64,000 nucleotides of DNA from Symsagittifera roscoffensis (lineage: Eukaryota; Xenacoelomorpha; Acoela; Convolutidae), in contig NC_087062.1 in assembly GCF_963678635.1 (NCBI RefSeq), positions 28,728,833 to 28,792,832 of the forward strand, read 5' to 3'. The position numbers and the translations under genes are program-made. Positions 21,148-32,902 of the stretch are shown piece after piece. The notes under the pieces are model-generated. The model did no database searches. It worked only from the letters and a program-made list of their open reading frames with translations, and was not told the origin of the DNA. The number at the start of each line of letters is the position of its first letter. The stretch's first letter is position 1.

Positions 21148-21858
21148 ATGCTTCGCCAAATCATTCATGCGATTATTTCGCCAGAATGCATGGATGTTTA
21201 CTTTGCTGACAAGGATTTTTTCAATGCAGATTGCGCAAAACAGTTGCTGAGCAAATTCGTCGGGTATACAATACTATGTATCTCGTTATGTGTAAAAATA
21301 CCGCAGATCCTGAAAATATACAGGGCAAAAAGTGGTCGAGGCATCAACATCAGCACTCAAGCGATAGATGCCATGGGCTTCAGTACCGTAATCAGTTACA
21401 GTTGTGTTAGAGGGTACCCTTTCAGTACCTACGGGGATACTATTTCAAACTTCGTTCAAACTATGCTTGTGGTCTACCTGTGTATGTTTTACGGTGGAAG
21501 AAAATGGGAAGCGATGATTGCGTTTTTGTTCGGACTTGGTGGAGCGTATTTTTTTTGTACCGGTCTCGTGCCGATTTACGTGTTAAAGAATCTCAACCGA
21601 ATGGGATTTTTGACAAAGTTCCTCGGAGGCTCGTCTCAGATTTACACAAATTACAAGAACAAATCGACAGGACAAATATCATTTTGGACTATTCTGATGG
21701 GCTTTTGCATAGTCTCTTCGAAAGTGATGATCAATGTATTCGAAACGAAGGACCTTCAATTAATCGTAGGCACTTCTTCGAGCAGTATGGTCTTGGGTAC
21801 CATTTTGTTCCAGATATTATACTTCTCCGGAAAGAAACCAGAAGCCAAAAAGGAATAA
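21148..21858 (+). CDS. MPDU1: MPDU1-family PQ-loop membrane protein, intronless copy 1
   Basis: The protein has 236 residues and resembles MPDU1 (human 247), an ER multi-span protein needed to use mannose- and glucose-phosphate-dolichol in N-glycan and GPI-anchor synthesis. It has the first PQ-loop KIPQILKIYRAKSGRG (about residues 50-65), the RGYPFSTYGD segment, and the second loop as SSQIYTNYKNKSTGQIS. About six or seven hydrophobic segments are visible, and the C-terminus is lysine-rich (KKPEAKKE). The start is the ATG directly after TTTTTCAAG. It lies 546 bases before a second intronless copy on the same strand. It differs from MPDU1 in lacking the ending usual after FTSIQET, so it may be a diverged paralogue and not the main gene. 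Confidence 0.85.
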   Translation: MLRQIIHAIISPECMDVYFADKDFFNADCAKQLLSKFVGYTILCISLCVKIPQILKIYRAKSGRGINISTQAIDAMGFSTVISYSCVRGYPFSTYGDTISNFVQTMLVVYLCMFYGGRKWEAMIAFLFGLGGAYFFCTGLVPIYVLKNLNRMGFLTKFLGGSSQIYTNYKNKSTGQISFWTILMGFCIVSSKVMINVFETKDLQLIVGTSSSSMVLGTILFQILYFSGKKPEAKKE

Positions 21859-22217
21859 ACGTCACCCAGAAAACCGCATGGTGATCCATGAAAACTGGTA
21901 GAACTTAAGCGTAGCCTAACCTTTCCGGTTTTCAAGTCAAATATCTTGTCAAAACTATTATTTTGTGAGTTATAGAAAACGAATTAGAAATGAAATGAAA
22001 ATGAAAGAAACAAAACGACATTGAAATCTTTACGCTCTCTGCTCAAACCTAGGACCAAAAATACTTTTCAAGGAGTCTTGTTTGTTTTCAGGAATCTTGT
22101 CTGCTTTCTTTAGGGCCACTGTCTGTATGTATTTGTTTCTAAAAGCACAAAATCATTGAAAGAGTTTCGTTTCAAATCTGTACACAGATAACATAATTAC
22201 TGTCTCGTCTTCAGTCA

Positions 22218-22223
22218 AATAAA
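22218..22223 (+). terminator. Possible poly(A) signal for MPDU1 copy 1
   Basis: AATAAA occurs 360 bases after the stop codon of the first MPDU1-like gene and 180 bases before the next ATG. It is a plausible end for that transcript, though AT-rich DNA makes chance matches common. Confidence 0.35.
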
Positions 22224-22404
22224 TTTATTGAATCTTGAGACAGTTTTCCAATTCAGAGGTAACTTCGCGTTTCAGATTTTTTTCTATTCAAAATAAAGTT
22301 TATAGTTCAAATTATAATCGATTTCAAATCATATTCTTGACACTTATTGACGGGTAATTTTGCTCCAATTATTATTATTAACAACATTTTTTTTTCAGTT
22401 AACA

Positions 22405-23118
22405 ATGGAACAAATAGCCCTCGTCTTCGTCAGTCCAAAATGTCTGGAAGTCTATGCCTCAGAAAACGACTTTTTAAACCCGGAGTGTGCCAAGCAAATT
22501 GTTAGCAAGCTTGTCAGTTACTTCATCATGACATTTTCAATATTCGTTAAGCTGCCTCAGATAGTGAAGGTGTACAAAGCTCAAAGTGGTGAAGGGTTGA
22601 ACAACATGTCTCTACTCATAGAAACAACGGGTTTCATGGGTCATTTCACATATTGCTACGTATCAAGTTACCCTTTCAGTATCTACGGTGACGCAATTTG
22701 CAGTTTTCTGCAAACTTTGCTCATTTTCTACATGAAGCTAGATTTTTCCGGACAGCGAATTAAAGCTGTATCTTGGTTTGTGTTCTACATATCAGCTGCT
22801 ATGTTCTTGTGCTCTGGGACACTTAGTTTACAAGCTATACGGTACTTCAACCATTTCGGATTTTCAATCATGGGGTTTGGGGGATTGTCGCAGATTTTCA
22901 CTAACTTCAGAACAAAGTCGACAGGTCAAATCTCGGCGGTGTCAATGATGATGGCGTTCACAATCTGTTTCTTGCGAGTGCTTACTGTCTTGCAAGAGTC
23001 GAACGATAAAGGTCTGGCAGTTGGAGCTGGTTTGGCTTGTGTAATAATTGGAGTGATAATTATGCAGATTAAACTGTACGAGAAGCCAAAAGAAAAAGTC
23101 GAAAAGAAGAAACTGTAG
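22405..23118 (+). CDS. MPDU1: MPDU1-family PQ-loop membrane protein, intronless copy 2
   Basis: The protein has 237 residues and is clearly related to the previous gene: SPKCLEVYASENDFLNPECA matches SPECMDVYFADKDFFNADCA there. It carries PQ-loop 1 KLPQIVKVYKAQSGEG, then SSYPFSIYGD, and a second loop LSQIFTNFRTKSTGQIS. The role expected from MPDU1 is use of dolichol-phosphate sugars at the ER membrane. The frame is open 45 bases upstream, but a strong 3' splice-like tract (TTTTTTTTTCAG) ends at 22398, six bases before the ATG, so I start at 22405. The two genes are tandem but well diverged. A family C element begins 26 bases after the stop and probably forms part of the 3' UTR. Confidence 0.87.
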   Translation: MEQIALVFVSPKCLEVYASENDFLNPECAKQIVSKLVSYFIMTFSIFVKLPQIVKVYKAQSGEGLNNMSLLIETTGFMGHFTYCYVSSYPFSIYGDAICSFLQTLLIFYMKLDFSGQRIKAVSWFVFYISAAMFLCSGTLSLQAIRYFNHFGFSIMGFGGLSQIFTNFRTKSTGQISAVSMMMAFTICFLRVLTVLQESNDKGLAVGAGLACVIIGVIIMQIKLYEKPKEKVEKKKL

Positions 23119-23143
23119 ATTCATTTTGTCATTTTGTTTTATT

Positions 23144-23594
23144 AAGATTAATGAACGTAGTGAAGACTCTTTTATAGATCTTGTTGATTTTTTTCAGTTT
23201 TTTTTCAGGAAGAAGTCTTAAATTGTGCATAAAAGTCTAAAAACTACAGATGTGCATTCATACATATTGATGCATTTAGGAATACACTTAGGTATATATG
23301 CATTTTTTCAGTTCAATTGAAATTCATCTGCTGAAATTGACCTAAATAGCATTCTCCAAATACGAACGTGGAAAAAACATGAACGATAGTGGAATTTTAT
23401 TTTTAGATTTAAAACTTTACTTGTTGATCCATTTTTCTCAGGTTGTTTTAATGTTATCGAAAAAGCGCCAATCATAAGTCGTTCTAGAAATTCAAAGAGT
23501 TTAAAAGGTATGTATTTTTTCTTTGAAATTTGAAAATTGAGATTTTTTTCAGCTAAGTCAGTTTTTTTAATGTTTACAAGTGTTCATTACTCTT
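23144..23594 (+). mobile_element. Family C element, complete (451 bp), in 3' flank of MPDU1 copy 2
   Basis: It starts AAGATTAATGAACGTAGTGAA and ends TGTTCATTACTCTT, with the internal blocks of the 12120-12499 copy. This copy is about 70 bp longer, mostly from insertions in the first 150 bases. It could supply the poly(A) site of the gene next to it. Confidence 0.7.
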
Positions 23595-26500
23595 TTCCCA
23601 TCTTCGATTGGCTATGTTTATTAGTTTATACTGTTTTATTGCGAGGTAAATGTTTATTAATGGTGTTTGAATGCAATATCTATCGTCCTTAATATGATTC
23701 ATTGTTTGAAACAGCAAATAAGTAGTTATAGATTCTGTGTTTAGAATTTCTATTTAAATGAAAACTTAAAATACAATTTTATTAGAGAATTGTAACAATT
23801 TTTTTCCGGCAGCAGAGAATTGTTTCTGTTCGATTTATGTCTATTCCAATTTTTCAGTGGCTTTAGCAAATCTTCGGTCAGTTTTAATTTTTGACCGTTG
23901 ATTCGGATTTAATGCATGGTTTGCGTTAGTTGCGAGTTAGAGGAGTAATTTTGGAGGCTTATTGAGATAATTGCTGTGATTTTTTCAATCGCAAATTCTC
24001 TTAAAATGTTCACGCGCAAAGAAAACACATCTATCTATACATTATGTAAGTGGTGTTCCACTTGACACATATTCAAGAAGTCCCTATGTTGGCATGTTTA
24101 TTAAAATGCCAGTATTTTAAAAATGCAATGTTTAATAAAATGCAATGTTAAATGTATTTGATTGAATTCAACGTTTTTAATTTTCAAGTTCATCCATTAT
24201 GTTAACTACACATATGCTGAAACGTGAATGCTCTAACTGTACAGTTTACTTATTTAGCAATGGCAACTGTTAAAGCTTTTGGTTTCAGTGCAAAACTGAA
24301 ATTCTCAACGCTATTGGGCGTGCTACCGGGGTACATTCAGGGTACACTACCAGGGTACACTCCAAATGTTACTGCTGAAATCCTTTTGGTTTCCAAGATA
24401 TGTCATTTTTTATGATTTCAATTATGCAAAAACATATTTCAAAAATTTTTGTAACCCTTATGATGGGGGTTTTTTCAGGATAAACTATGGAGTTGCAATT
24501 CTGTCCTCCAAATGTGACTGGTCAAGTTCTTTGGTTTCGAGGTATGGAGATTTCTATTACTTTTTCATTTTTTTTTTCAAAACTAACAGAACCTGAAATT
24601 CTCAACCACACGGTGGGATGCTCTCAGGGTACAAATTACGCTCAGAGTAAGCTCTCAAATTGAATGAGCTATAATTTCAAACCTGGTTCTTATGTTTAGA
24701 ATCCCCATAATAATTTACCGAATTTTCGCAAATGGGTCAAATTTTATCAAAAAAGGTCAATGATAAAGATTGAAGAAATTCAATATCATTTTTTTTCATC
24801 AGCTTCTTGCAGGCGTTAACAAATTGAAACGTACTTTTTTCCATATTAACTTTTTTTCTAACAGAATCACTGAATCATTTAGTCAACTCACGGAAATGTT
24901 TTGAGCACGTTGGGATTTTAAAAATCTGTTCTTTTCGAAATATGCTTTTATGTTATTTAGAAGTTTATATAGCTCATTTTTGTATAATTTCATTTTCTGC
25001 TTCTTTTTCGCTGAATTTTTTTTTAGTTTAAATGGTTCTAGCATAATGACTTATCGTTTTTAACTCTTTTGTATTGCTTCCGAGGACTGAAAACATCAGA
25101 ACCGAGTTCGAAATTTTTATGACAACGTTATTCGTCTCAGTGGGCGTCTGCCCAAGTGTTGTCGACTGTATCGTAGCTGCATTGATTTCATTTCAATACA
25201 AATTTGAATGAACCACTTGATTTTTTTTCGAAATTGGTTTTTATGTTGAGAATTTTATGATCACCGATTTTTGCGACCTGAAAGGTTTAGACTTATGTTT
25301 AATCGGCTTCGTCGCGTTCTATTGCCTTGTTCGCAAGGCTGAATAGAAGTTTATGTCTGCATTTGGGTCAACAGGTGGCGGACTTGGGAAATGCGGAATT
25401 TAAGTTTTCTATGGCTCAATTTTATCTACGACAAAAATAATTGACACAACGGGTACGTACCCAACTATTGTCGGCTTAGTTATCGCCTTGTATTTTTTAT
25501 CAATGCTATTTGAACTGTGGATTCGATTTTTTTGGCATGTTTTTCCCAAAATTGTTGTAGATTTTTCAACATGTTTTCAATTTTTTGTTGACTGGACTTT
25601 TGAGTGGCTTTCGTCTTATTTTCTCCCGGCTAGCTCAAATTGCTATTTTGTGACGTAACGCGACTATTGCGAATCTCAGTTTTCCTTTTCTGAAATCGGA
25701 AATTTTTTTCAAACTTTAAATTCGGGAACCTAAATTTTTAATCGTTTTCTTGATATTTAATTTAGCCAGGATATGACGCTGTTGAATGCTACCAACCTCG
25801 GGGTTGCATTTTCTTTTGACCATAGTTTTTTTAAATGATTTTAAAGAGTTCAGAGCTGCCTTTTCTAGCGTCAAAAATCTGTTTTGCAGCACTAAGGTAC
25901 GAATCACGCATTATTTCATTAGCAGTTTTCATAAAATATTTTTTGGATTGTCAATTTTGGTTTCGACTTGGTACCTGTTGCAAGACCACATCCTTATAGC
26001 GTAGCGAAATCAGCCCTAGCGTTTTTTTCTCAGGGTATTATTGAGATGCTTCAATGAATTGTCAGCCGGAGTCGAATGCTATATCGTACTAAAGCCCTTT
26101 AGTCATGGTTTGATTGATATTTTTAAACTTTTAAAAATTATGTGTGTCGATTTTATTAACGTGTGTCGATAGTTGTTGATTTAAAGTATTCTTTAAATCG
26201 GCCCTTCGTGCTTCTCCGGCTCCTAAAACTCAAAAAGTGATTCTGAAACAACTTGAAAAGAAACTTGTTTTGATTACTTTAGTTATTCATTTTGTCAAGT
26301 TAACTGTCGTCTGCATGAAAACAGACCCTTTTGGAGTATTTGAAATTAATTATCGACGGAACTTTCTATTTGCTGAGCTAATTGCAGCTTTCTGTCAGAA
26401 AACGGCAATTGTTGTTCAGTTCCTGCCTTTGTAGGCCACTGTTTAGTCATAAGTGTAATCCATCGTTGATACTTAGGTTTTTTTCCTAATTACGCAAGGG

Positions 26501-27205
26501 ATTAGCAAGCGTTACCAATTTGCAGGATATTTGTTTTTCGGATAGACAAATTGTTTTACAAAATCACTGAAAAAATTGATAGCGTGTCTTATAGTCAATT
26601 TAAGATATGGGTCTGATGTTGCTTTTTCAGCCTGGAGATAATATTCATGCGTGACACTCCGAAGGCTCAGGTTTCCAATGCTTGGAAAAATTGTCGTGCC
26701 ATCGTTTTTCTGCTTACATCTTTGGTTAAGTTGCCACAACAAGAACTTTGCTTATGATCTGAACATTTTTTCACAAAATTCCATTTGCTGTTATTTAATG
26801 GTGCAGGTAATTGAGTTCCTAGATATTTTCTTTACAAATTGTTTCCGGACAATTTTTTGGCTCTTCTTTTGTCTCATAGTATAGAAAACCTTGACTGGAG
26901 CATTGTCTTGATTTTTAGAAAGTATGGTACGGATCTGATCGCAAAAGTTAGAATAGAAAATTTATTTACGCTTTTCACAAATGTTTTTGCTTGGTTCGAG
27001 TTTTTCAAATGAGATTTTCTTTAAATGATAGTGGAGCTGGAGAACAGCTTGATCAAGTCAACTCTACTCTTGAAATGTTTTTAAAAGTTGTGATTTTTTG
27101 CAGCTTTGTAGTCTGTTTGCGCAGCATAATTTTTTGTATCGTAATTGGGCTGAAGAAGCTCCGCTTCATTTCTGTGTCAACATTACCAGGCCAAACTGTC
27201 CATTT
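23595..27205. other. Repeat-rich spacer
   Basis: No gene is recognised. Pieces of dispersed families are present: a (CTAT)n-led element with TCAAGTTCATCCATTATGTT (24030-24420; relatives at 30395-30790 and 32510-32810), the GCGTTA..AATCACTGAA family at 24800-24890 and 26500-26580, and the CGGCTTAGTTA family near 25300-25480. A 12-bp triplet GGGTACACTACC-like repeat is at 24328-24361. Confidence 0.4.
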
Positions 27206-27209
27206 TATG

Positions 27210-28160
27210 CATTGTAAGCGGATTCCGCAACAGGCCAAAATTAGATCTGTCGCGGAATCCGCAACTTTGCTACTTTTCTTTGATCTTCTTCGCTGTTTTG
27301 AATTCAACAAACAAATACCTAAAACACTGTACCGCTCAAAATCGCTCCATAAAAAGGGTTTTGCGGAATCCGCAACCGTATTTGCGGAATCCAGAATAGT
27401 TTGTGGAATCCACAAACAAATAATAAGACATTTGTATACTTCAGTTGCTCAATTTAAGCGGAATCCGCAAATTTGGAATCCACATTTTGTTTGCGGATTT
27501 CGTTTACATATATGTATATGTGTAGTATAGCGTTTAAAATTACATCTTTTTTTTAGATGGTCACCGGAAAAATCAATCTCAATTGCCTTGATCAACTACC
27601 AGTCCTGTCAACTTCGATCTCAATTCACTAGAATCGGAAACTAGATCATCAGTTTTTGGATTGATGGAATCCCAAATACTGACCAGTATTTGGGATTGGC
27701 GCAATCCTTAATACTGACCTAATTCGGCGATATGCTGTGCGTTGTGTTTTCAAACACTCTCAAGCCAATGACTACAAATATTGAATTTATTAGGTGTTGT
27801 GTTTCCAAACTACTAAAAGGTGACAACCACCGATTTAGCTAACAAATATTTTGAGATTTGTTCGTGGATTCCGCCGACAGTAGTTAAATCCATGCCTTTG
27901 AATTCCGCATTGCTACAGATAAGTATTCCAGCTCTAGCTTTTAATTGTTCATATGCAGTATAAATAAAATTCTGAATCCACTTAACAGTTTGCGGAATCC
28001 GCTTACATTTGCGAATTCTGCTTACAAATTTTGCGGATTCCACTTACTTTTTGTGGAATCCACGTACAGTTGCAGAATCCAGAACACCTAGTTATATTCG
28101 CTTGTTGCGGAGTCCGCGGCACAACAAATGTGCCGATAAAATTTGCGTTACAGGTATTTG
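27210..28160. repeat. Cluster of GCGGA(A/T)TCCGC palindromes
   Basis: Exact GCGGAWTCCGC occurs at 27218, 27252, 27363, 27458 and 27992, with one-base variants at 28107 (GCGGAGTCCGC), 27403 (GTGGAATCCAC) and others. Between 27970 and 28090 the motif repeats about every 20 bases as a degenerate tandem array. The 11-mer is a palindrome around one central base. Confidence 0.7.
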
Positions 28161-28501
28161 TACGCGGAGTCATTTTGGAATACATTTTGGAATATGTTTA
28201 AAGTTTGTCTATGGAATCCAGGAACATACATCATAGGGCACTTAATTTTTTATATCCTAAACATTTTGAAACACATTTGGTTTTTCAGTTTTGGGTGAGT
28301 GTAAATCTTGATTTTGAAGATCTTTTTTGCCTTAAATTATTATTGTAGCTTGATCTAGATTTTGATTGTTTTTAAAAAGTATGCAAGGAACATCGGAGTG
28401 ATAAAATCGCGACACAAGAAAATCTTTTTTTTTTGAATTTATATTTTAAGTTAAACGGGTCAATGCAAATAACCTGATGATTTTTTCAAGTAATTGAATG
28501 A

Positions 28502-28702
28502 ATGCCAGTGGAGAAAGGCCCCTTAGTTGCACTGAGTCTCATTTTTGGCTCAGTGGGAATGGTCTATTATGTGCACAGATTGAAAGAGAATGACAGAGTG
28601 GCCATGCGGCAAGCAGTCTACAGGGACATGGAGAGAATCAAACAGAAGAAAGCTCAGATAGCCGAATTGGAGTTGAAGACAAATAGCGAGTCGAAAAAGT
28701 AG
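28502..28702 (+). CDS. PET117: Small mitochondrial membrane protein, PET117-like
   Basis: The frame encodes 66 residues. A hydrophobic segment (LVALSLIFGSVGMVYYVH, about residues 8-25) is followed by a basic-acidic helix with RQAVYRDMERIKQKKAQIAE. This order and the V.RD.ER...K pattern fit PET117, a short assembly factor of cytochrome c oxidase anchored in the inner mitochondrial membrane, which acts with PET100 and others on heme a synthesis steps. Human PET117 has 81 residues, so this form is shorter at its C-terminus. The ATG follows TTTTTTCAAG by 11 bases. AATAAA at 28983-28988 is a likely poly(A) signal. The match is from short patterns only, so another small mitochondrial protein is possible; that the frame is coding is more secure than the name. 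Confidence 0.6.
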   Translation: MPVEKGPLVALSLIFGSVGMVYYVHRLKENDRVAMRQAVYRDMERIKQKKAQIAELELKTNSESKK

Positions 28703-28982
28703 AAAGGATGAATGTTATCTATGGTCAAACCGTTGGACTGAAAATATCAGCTAGTTAGTTATGAATGATCGAAGGCCATGGAAATATGGAACAATATCTG
28801 AAAAGTGCTGGTGTCTACTTTACAAGATTTTGTTGAAAATAGTCATAGTCTTGAAATTCTGTTTGTTTCTGATACTGTTTTTTTATGAATAGGATTATTT
28901 CCCGATATATTCAAGTTTTCGTTTTGTCATTACACGACCTTAATGTAAAAGTGTGACTACTTTTGTCTCAACCGAAGCCGCT

Positions 28983-28988
28983 AATAAA
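28983..28988 (+). terminator. Possible poly(A) signal for the PET117-like gene
   Basis: AATAAA lies 281 bases after the stop codon at 28702, a sensible distance for a short 3' UTR. Confidence 0.35.
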
Positions 28989-30876
28989 AGGCTAGTGTGC
29001 ACGTTCTGCAAGCGACCGTGGCTAAGAGGGGAGGACGTGAGATTCCGAATCTACTCGTAGTTTCAATGACGCACTTAGCATTAATTTTATCAATATTTGG
29101 TGCGTTTTTGCTGCATAGCATTGGTAATTTATTGGCATCTGTAGTTGCTTTATTGTTGGCTAGTTTTATGAAAATTTCAAGGGAACTTGGCGCAGTTACG
29201 AGACTCCATTCCTCCTGGTCGCCGGTAAAAATGCGAAACTTCGCAAAATTTTAATTAAATCGAAGTTTTCTTAGGTCACTGCTTTTTGTGATTTTTTTCT
29301 CGTGTTTTTGAAGTGCATTTTCGCCTCTGTGTTTAAGCATTTCAGCGAGACAGCGTGCATTAGTTAGACCCCGTGATCGCTGAGTGCCTTCTATTACGCA
29401 ATATCATCCGCTATCTTACATTTAAGATGCTTAGATAATGTTTTTCTAGGAGCAGGATTCCTTGCCCGTAGTATATGTTTCTTCCGGGTTGTTACGAAGT
29501 GCACTGGATTTGATACTTTCGACTGTGCTGAGGTAAATTTCAATGGCTGGTTAATTCTTATCGACGCTTAACAGTATGAATCTGAGAGAACTTGAATATG
29601 GCTCGTACGCTTTTTTTGTTGTTCTTTGTTTTACTTTTGGTCTTTATAACTGCCTTATATATGCCTTATATACGTTTTTTTTTGGAGTTGAATTGTAGTT
29701 AAAGGCGGGATTGGTCAATAAAAAGTTGTTTAAATCGATTAAAAAACATTTTTTGTTATGCAGTTTACCACATTTTTAAGCAGGAGTTAATTCAAAAAGT
29801 GTTTTTGTCTTGTGTGCTTGTTGCAAATTTTTCGTTTTACGGTTTACTTTTATTTCATGACTAAAGCATGCATTCTCTTCTGATGATGCTGTCTGCTTTG
29901 CACAGGCTCCACAGTAGATTTGTCTAGCTTATTCTTACACCATGAATGAAGCCACGTGAAATGATGATGACAGCAATCACACGAACACACAAATGACCAG
30001 AATGCAGACAAGATCTCTAACTGATATATTTCTATTTTTCTATCATACCGAAAACAGCAAAATAAGAATTGCTGGATGCTGTGCTATTCACAAAGAAAGC
30101 TGCGATCCACATACTTTGAAATAACTTTTAAAAAATTATTTTTCGATTTTCCCCCAATTTGTCTCGTTCTTAATGGTGTGCGGAGGGAATCCATAAGTTA
30201 GAATAGAATAATGGCTTTGATTATCGACATCTAATTTTTTTCAATGAAAATTAAACAGAAAACGTTTTTCAAGTAAAAGTCAATACGTTTTTGAGATCAA
30301 ACTTTGGTAAATGAGAAAAAAACCAGGATTTAGTTTTTCAATTCAATCCGTAAAAAATTGAAAAATTATTGAGTAAGTTCAATCTATCTGTCAATCAATT
30401 TTTCTATCTATCTATATATTCATTATTTAATTGGCGTTTCACTTGGCGCAAGGTTCAGAAGTCTTTACGTTGATATGTTAAATGTATAAGAAATTCTTAT
30501 GTTAACATTTTAAAATTTTATCTAAAGTCATTCAAATCATTCTATAATATTCTATACAACTTAAAATTGATGGCAAATTTCAAGCTCATCAACGGTTTTC
30601 ACCATACATCTGCTAGACTGTGAATGCCTTGAACCCACCGTTTTTTTTGTTTTTTTTTGGCAACGCAAATATGCAGTAGGGTTATGTCAGGGTTCTCCCA
30701 GTTATTGCAAATCTGATCTCCAAATAGGACTGTTCCAATTCTTTTAGCTTCCTGAATATGACGAATTTTCTGATTTCTCAAAAATGTTCTTTCTAACTTG
30801 AAATTTGATATTTTTAACTCTATGGTTGGGCACTCCTAGGAGCTGCAAAGTTGGCTCCTTTATAATTACGGTTGGT

Positions 30877-31070
30877 TTTTCAAGTTTTTGAGATATGTTG
30901 ATTTTCATGATTTTTTCTTTAAGTTTTCGAAGAAATTCACATTTAAATAAACTTCTACCCACAATAACATTTTAAAATTCGAATTGTAATTAAGTTTATT
31001 TAAATCTGAATTTCTTCAAAAACTTAAAGAAAAAATCATTAAAGTCAACATATCTCAAAAACTTGAAAAA
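30877..31070. repeat. Long imperfect inverted repeat (about 78-bp arms)
   Basis: The left arm at 30877-30954 (TTTTCAAGTTTTTGAGATAT onward) pairs with the right arm at 30992-31070 (ending ATATCTCAAAAACTTGAAAA), with about ten mismatches and small gaps and a 37-base loop. CTACCCACA in the loop also has a complement (TGTGGGTAG) just past the right arm. Confidence 0.75.
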
Positions 31071-31477
31071 TGTTTTTGTGGGTAGATGGAAGGTTACTAC
31101 CAGGTGTTACAAGTTTGTCACTATGACTCCTCAAATACTTCGAACTTTGTGATTGATATGCATTAGTTAATTACGCTGGAATATATTATTGATGACAGTA
31201 AATGAAATACATACGTGCCATTGAAAATCAATTAATTAATTAAATAAAGATAGCCGGTGGCTGTGCGACGAAATTGGTTCCGACAAGTTAGAAGTAAAGG
31301 ATAAATATTAACTTGCTGTTTTTTCTGGAAAATGCGAATAAAAGCCAGAAAAAGTAGTTATTAAAGATGGAAAGCGTTGACATATAGCTTTACACTTCTG
31401 ATAGAACTAAAAATCCGAAATCAGCTTCTCAGCAAAGTTCGTCTATTTTAGTCTAAAAAATCGAAAAATATTCAGAC

Positions 31478-31979
31478 AAGTTTTTCTTGTCACCGAGACG
31501 ACGTTTTTCTTGACACCGAGACGATGTTTTCTTGTCTCAGAGATGACGTTTTCTCGACACCGAGACGACGTTTTTCTTGACACCGAGACGAAGTTTTTCT
31601 TGATACCGAGACGATGTTTTTCTTGACACCGAGGCGACGTTTTTCTTGACACCGAGACGACGTTTTTCTTGACACCGTGAAGATGTTTTTCTTGACACCG
31701 AGACGACGTTTTTCTTGACAGCGAGGCGACGTTTTTCTTGAAACCGGGACGACGTTTTTCATGACACCGAGAAGACGTTTTTCTTGACACCGAGACGACG
31801 TTTTTCTTGACACCGAGACGAAGTTTTTCTTTACACCGAGGCGACGTTTTTCTTGTCACCGAGACGACGTTTTTCTTGACACCGAGGCGACGTTTTTCTT
31901 GTCACCGAGACGACGTTTTCTTGACACCGAGGCGACATTTTTCTTGACACCGAAGCGATGTTTTTCTTGACACCGAGAC
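31478..31979 (-). repeat. 23-bp minisatellite, about 22 copies
   Basis: The unit CGACGTTTTTCTTGACACCG plus AGA repeats head to tail with scattered substitutions and a few 1-base losses. The minus strand lacks stop codons in its frames, so overlapping arginine/lysine-rich frames of 138, 107 and 64 codons appear. Three units give a 23-residue peptide period. These frames follow from the repeat and are not taken as genes. Confidence 0.9.
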
Positions 31980-32902
31980 CTTGAGGTAGTCAAAATTGGC
32001 TCGAAAAAAAAAACGGACTCCCATCCATCCCATCCATACTTCCTTTCCATTTCAGAAGTGGTCGGAACAACAAGAATTACACTTAAATGTACCTTTTGTG
32101 TAATCTTTTACTTCTGAAAAACTATTTCCTTCGAGTTAAAAAATCCGAACATCTTAAACCCTGTAATTTTGAAGATTTGACCGTTTTTGTTTGAAAAAAC
32201 GTAAAAAGTTATTTTGTTTTTCATTCGTTCAGTCTATGAAAAAAAAACGCTTCTGATGCCTAGAGTTTTTTTTTATCGATGCATTAAATTTTGTTGTTTC
32301 CTACATATTTTAGGAAACAAAATCCACGTTTGACAATCAGCTGGAAGCACCGTAGGTGCGAGTCTCGCGCATATACCTTGTTTAAATTGCATTTAACGTG
32401 AGACATGTTTAAAAAGTACCACTGTAAAAATGTGTCTAAAATGTGTGCTGAAGTCATTTTTGTAAATCTTTCTTTACGATGTTAAAGTTAGTCTTTTTAT
32501 ACATATTACGATCGATTCATGTCCATTTTTCAAGGTCATCTACCGTGTTCACCATGCACATGTGGAAGCGCAAATGCTTCAACCCTACATATATCTACTT
32601 TTTTTGAGCCTAAAACAAGCATTTAAAGTCTTTTGTTGTAGTGTTGTTTTTTCAAAAACTTCACCATATCCCCTAATTGCCACCATGATTTAGACAATAA
32701 AACGCCCATTATTTTTCGGATTAGCAATACTGCGTTTTTCAAATTCGTCTTCTTTGGAAAGTTGAAAGTTTCGATGATACCAGGCAACTATCTATATCTA
32801 TCCTATATTAAATGCGTGTGACGCGTATCTTACCATGTTTAAGCATATTAATTTTTGCATAAGAAGAAATTTTGCACTGTTGAGGTATATCGTATATTGC
32901 AA
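31980..32902. other. Spacer between minisatellite and satellite
   Basis: The DNA is AT-rich. A box B-like GTGCGAGTCTCGCG at 32356-32370 and a relative of the TCAAGGTCATCTACCGTGTT family (32530-32600) are the only recognisable pieces. Confidence 0.35.

Larger units (their letters stand above)
28703..31477. other. Spacer with SINE-like and hairpin repeats
   Basis: A tRNA-like head (GCGACCGTGGCTAAGAGG, 29008-29070) and a GCCTCTGTGT end near 29325 suggest one SINE insertion. The (CTAT)n-led family lies at 30395-30790. A long imperfect hairpin covers 30877-31070. No gene is seen. Confidence 0.4.

Noticed and set aside
21480-21884. 134-codon frame overlapping MPDU1 copy 1
   Set aside because: It is a different frame of the MPDU1 coding sequence with no protein features of its own.
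22360-22404. N-terminal extension of MPDU1 copy 2
   Set aside because: It begins with TTG and crosses a strong pyrimidine tract plus CAG, so it is more likely intron or leader. The ATG at 22405 aligns with the other two copies.
26991-27530. 179-codon + frame and overlapping 120-codon minus frame
   Set aside because: Both run through the GCGGAWTCCGC cluster, where the motif lacks stops in both directions. No domain or splice support.
31443-32050. Minus-strand frames of 138, 107 and 64 codons rich in SRKTSSRCQEK
   Set aside because: They are produced by the 23-bp minisatellite, which lacks stops in these frames.
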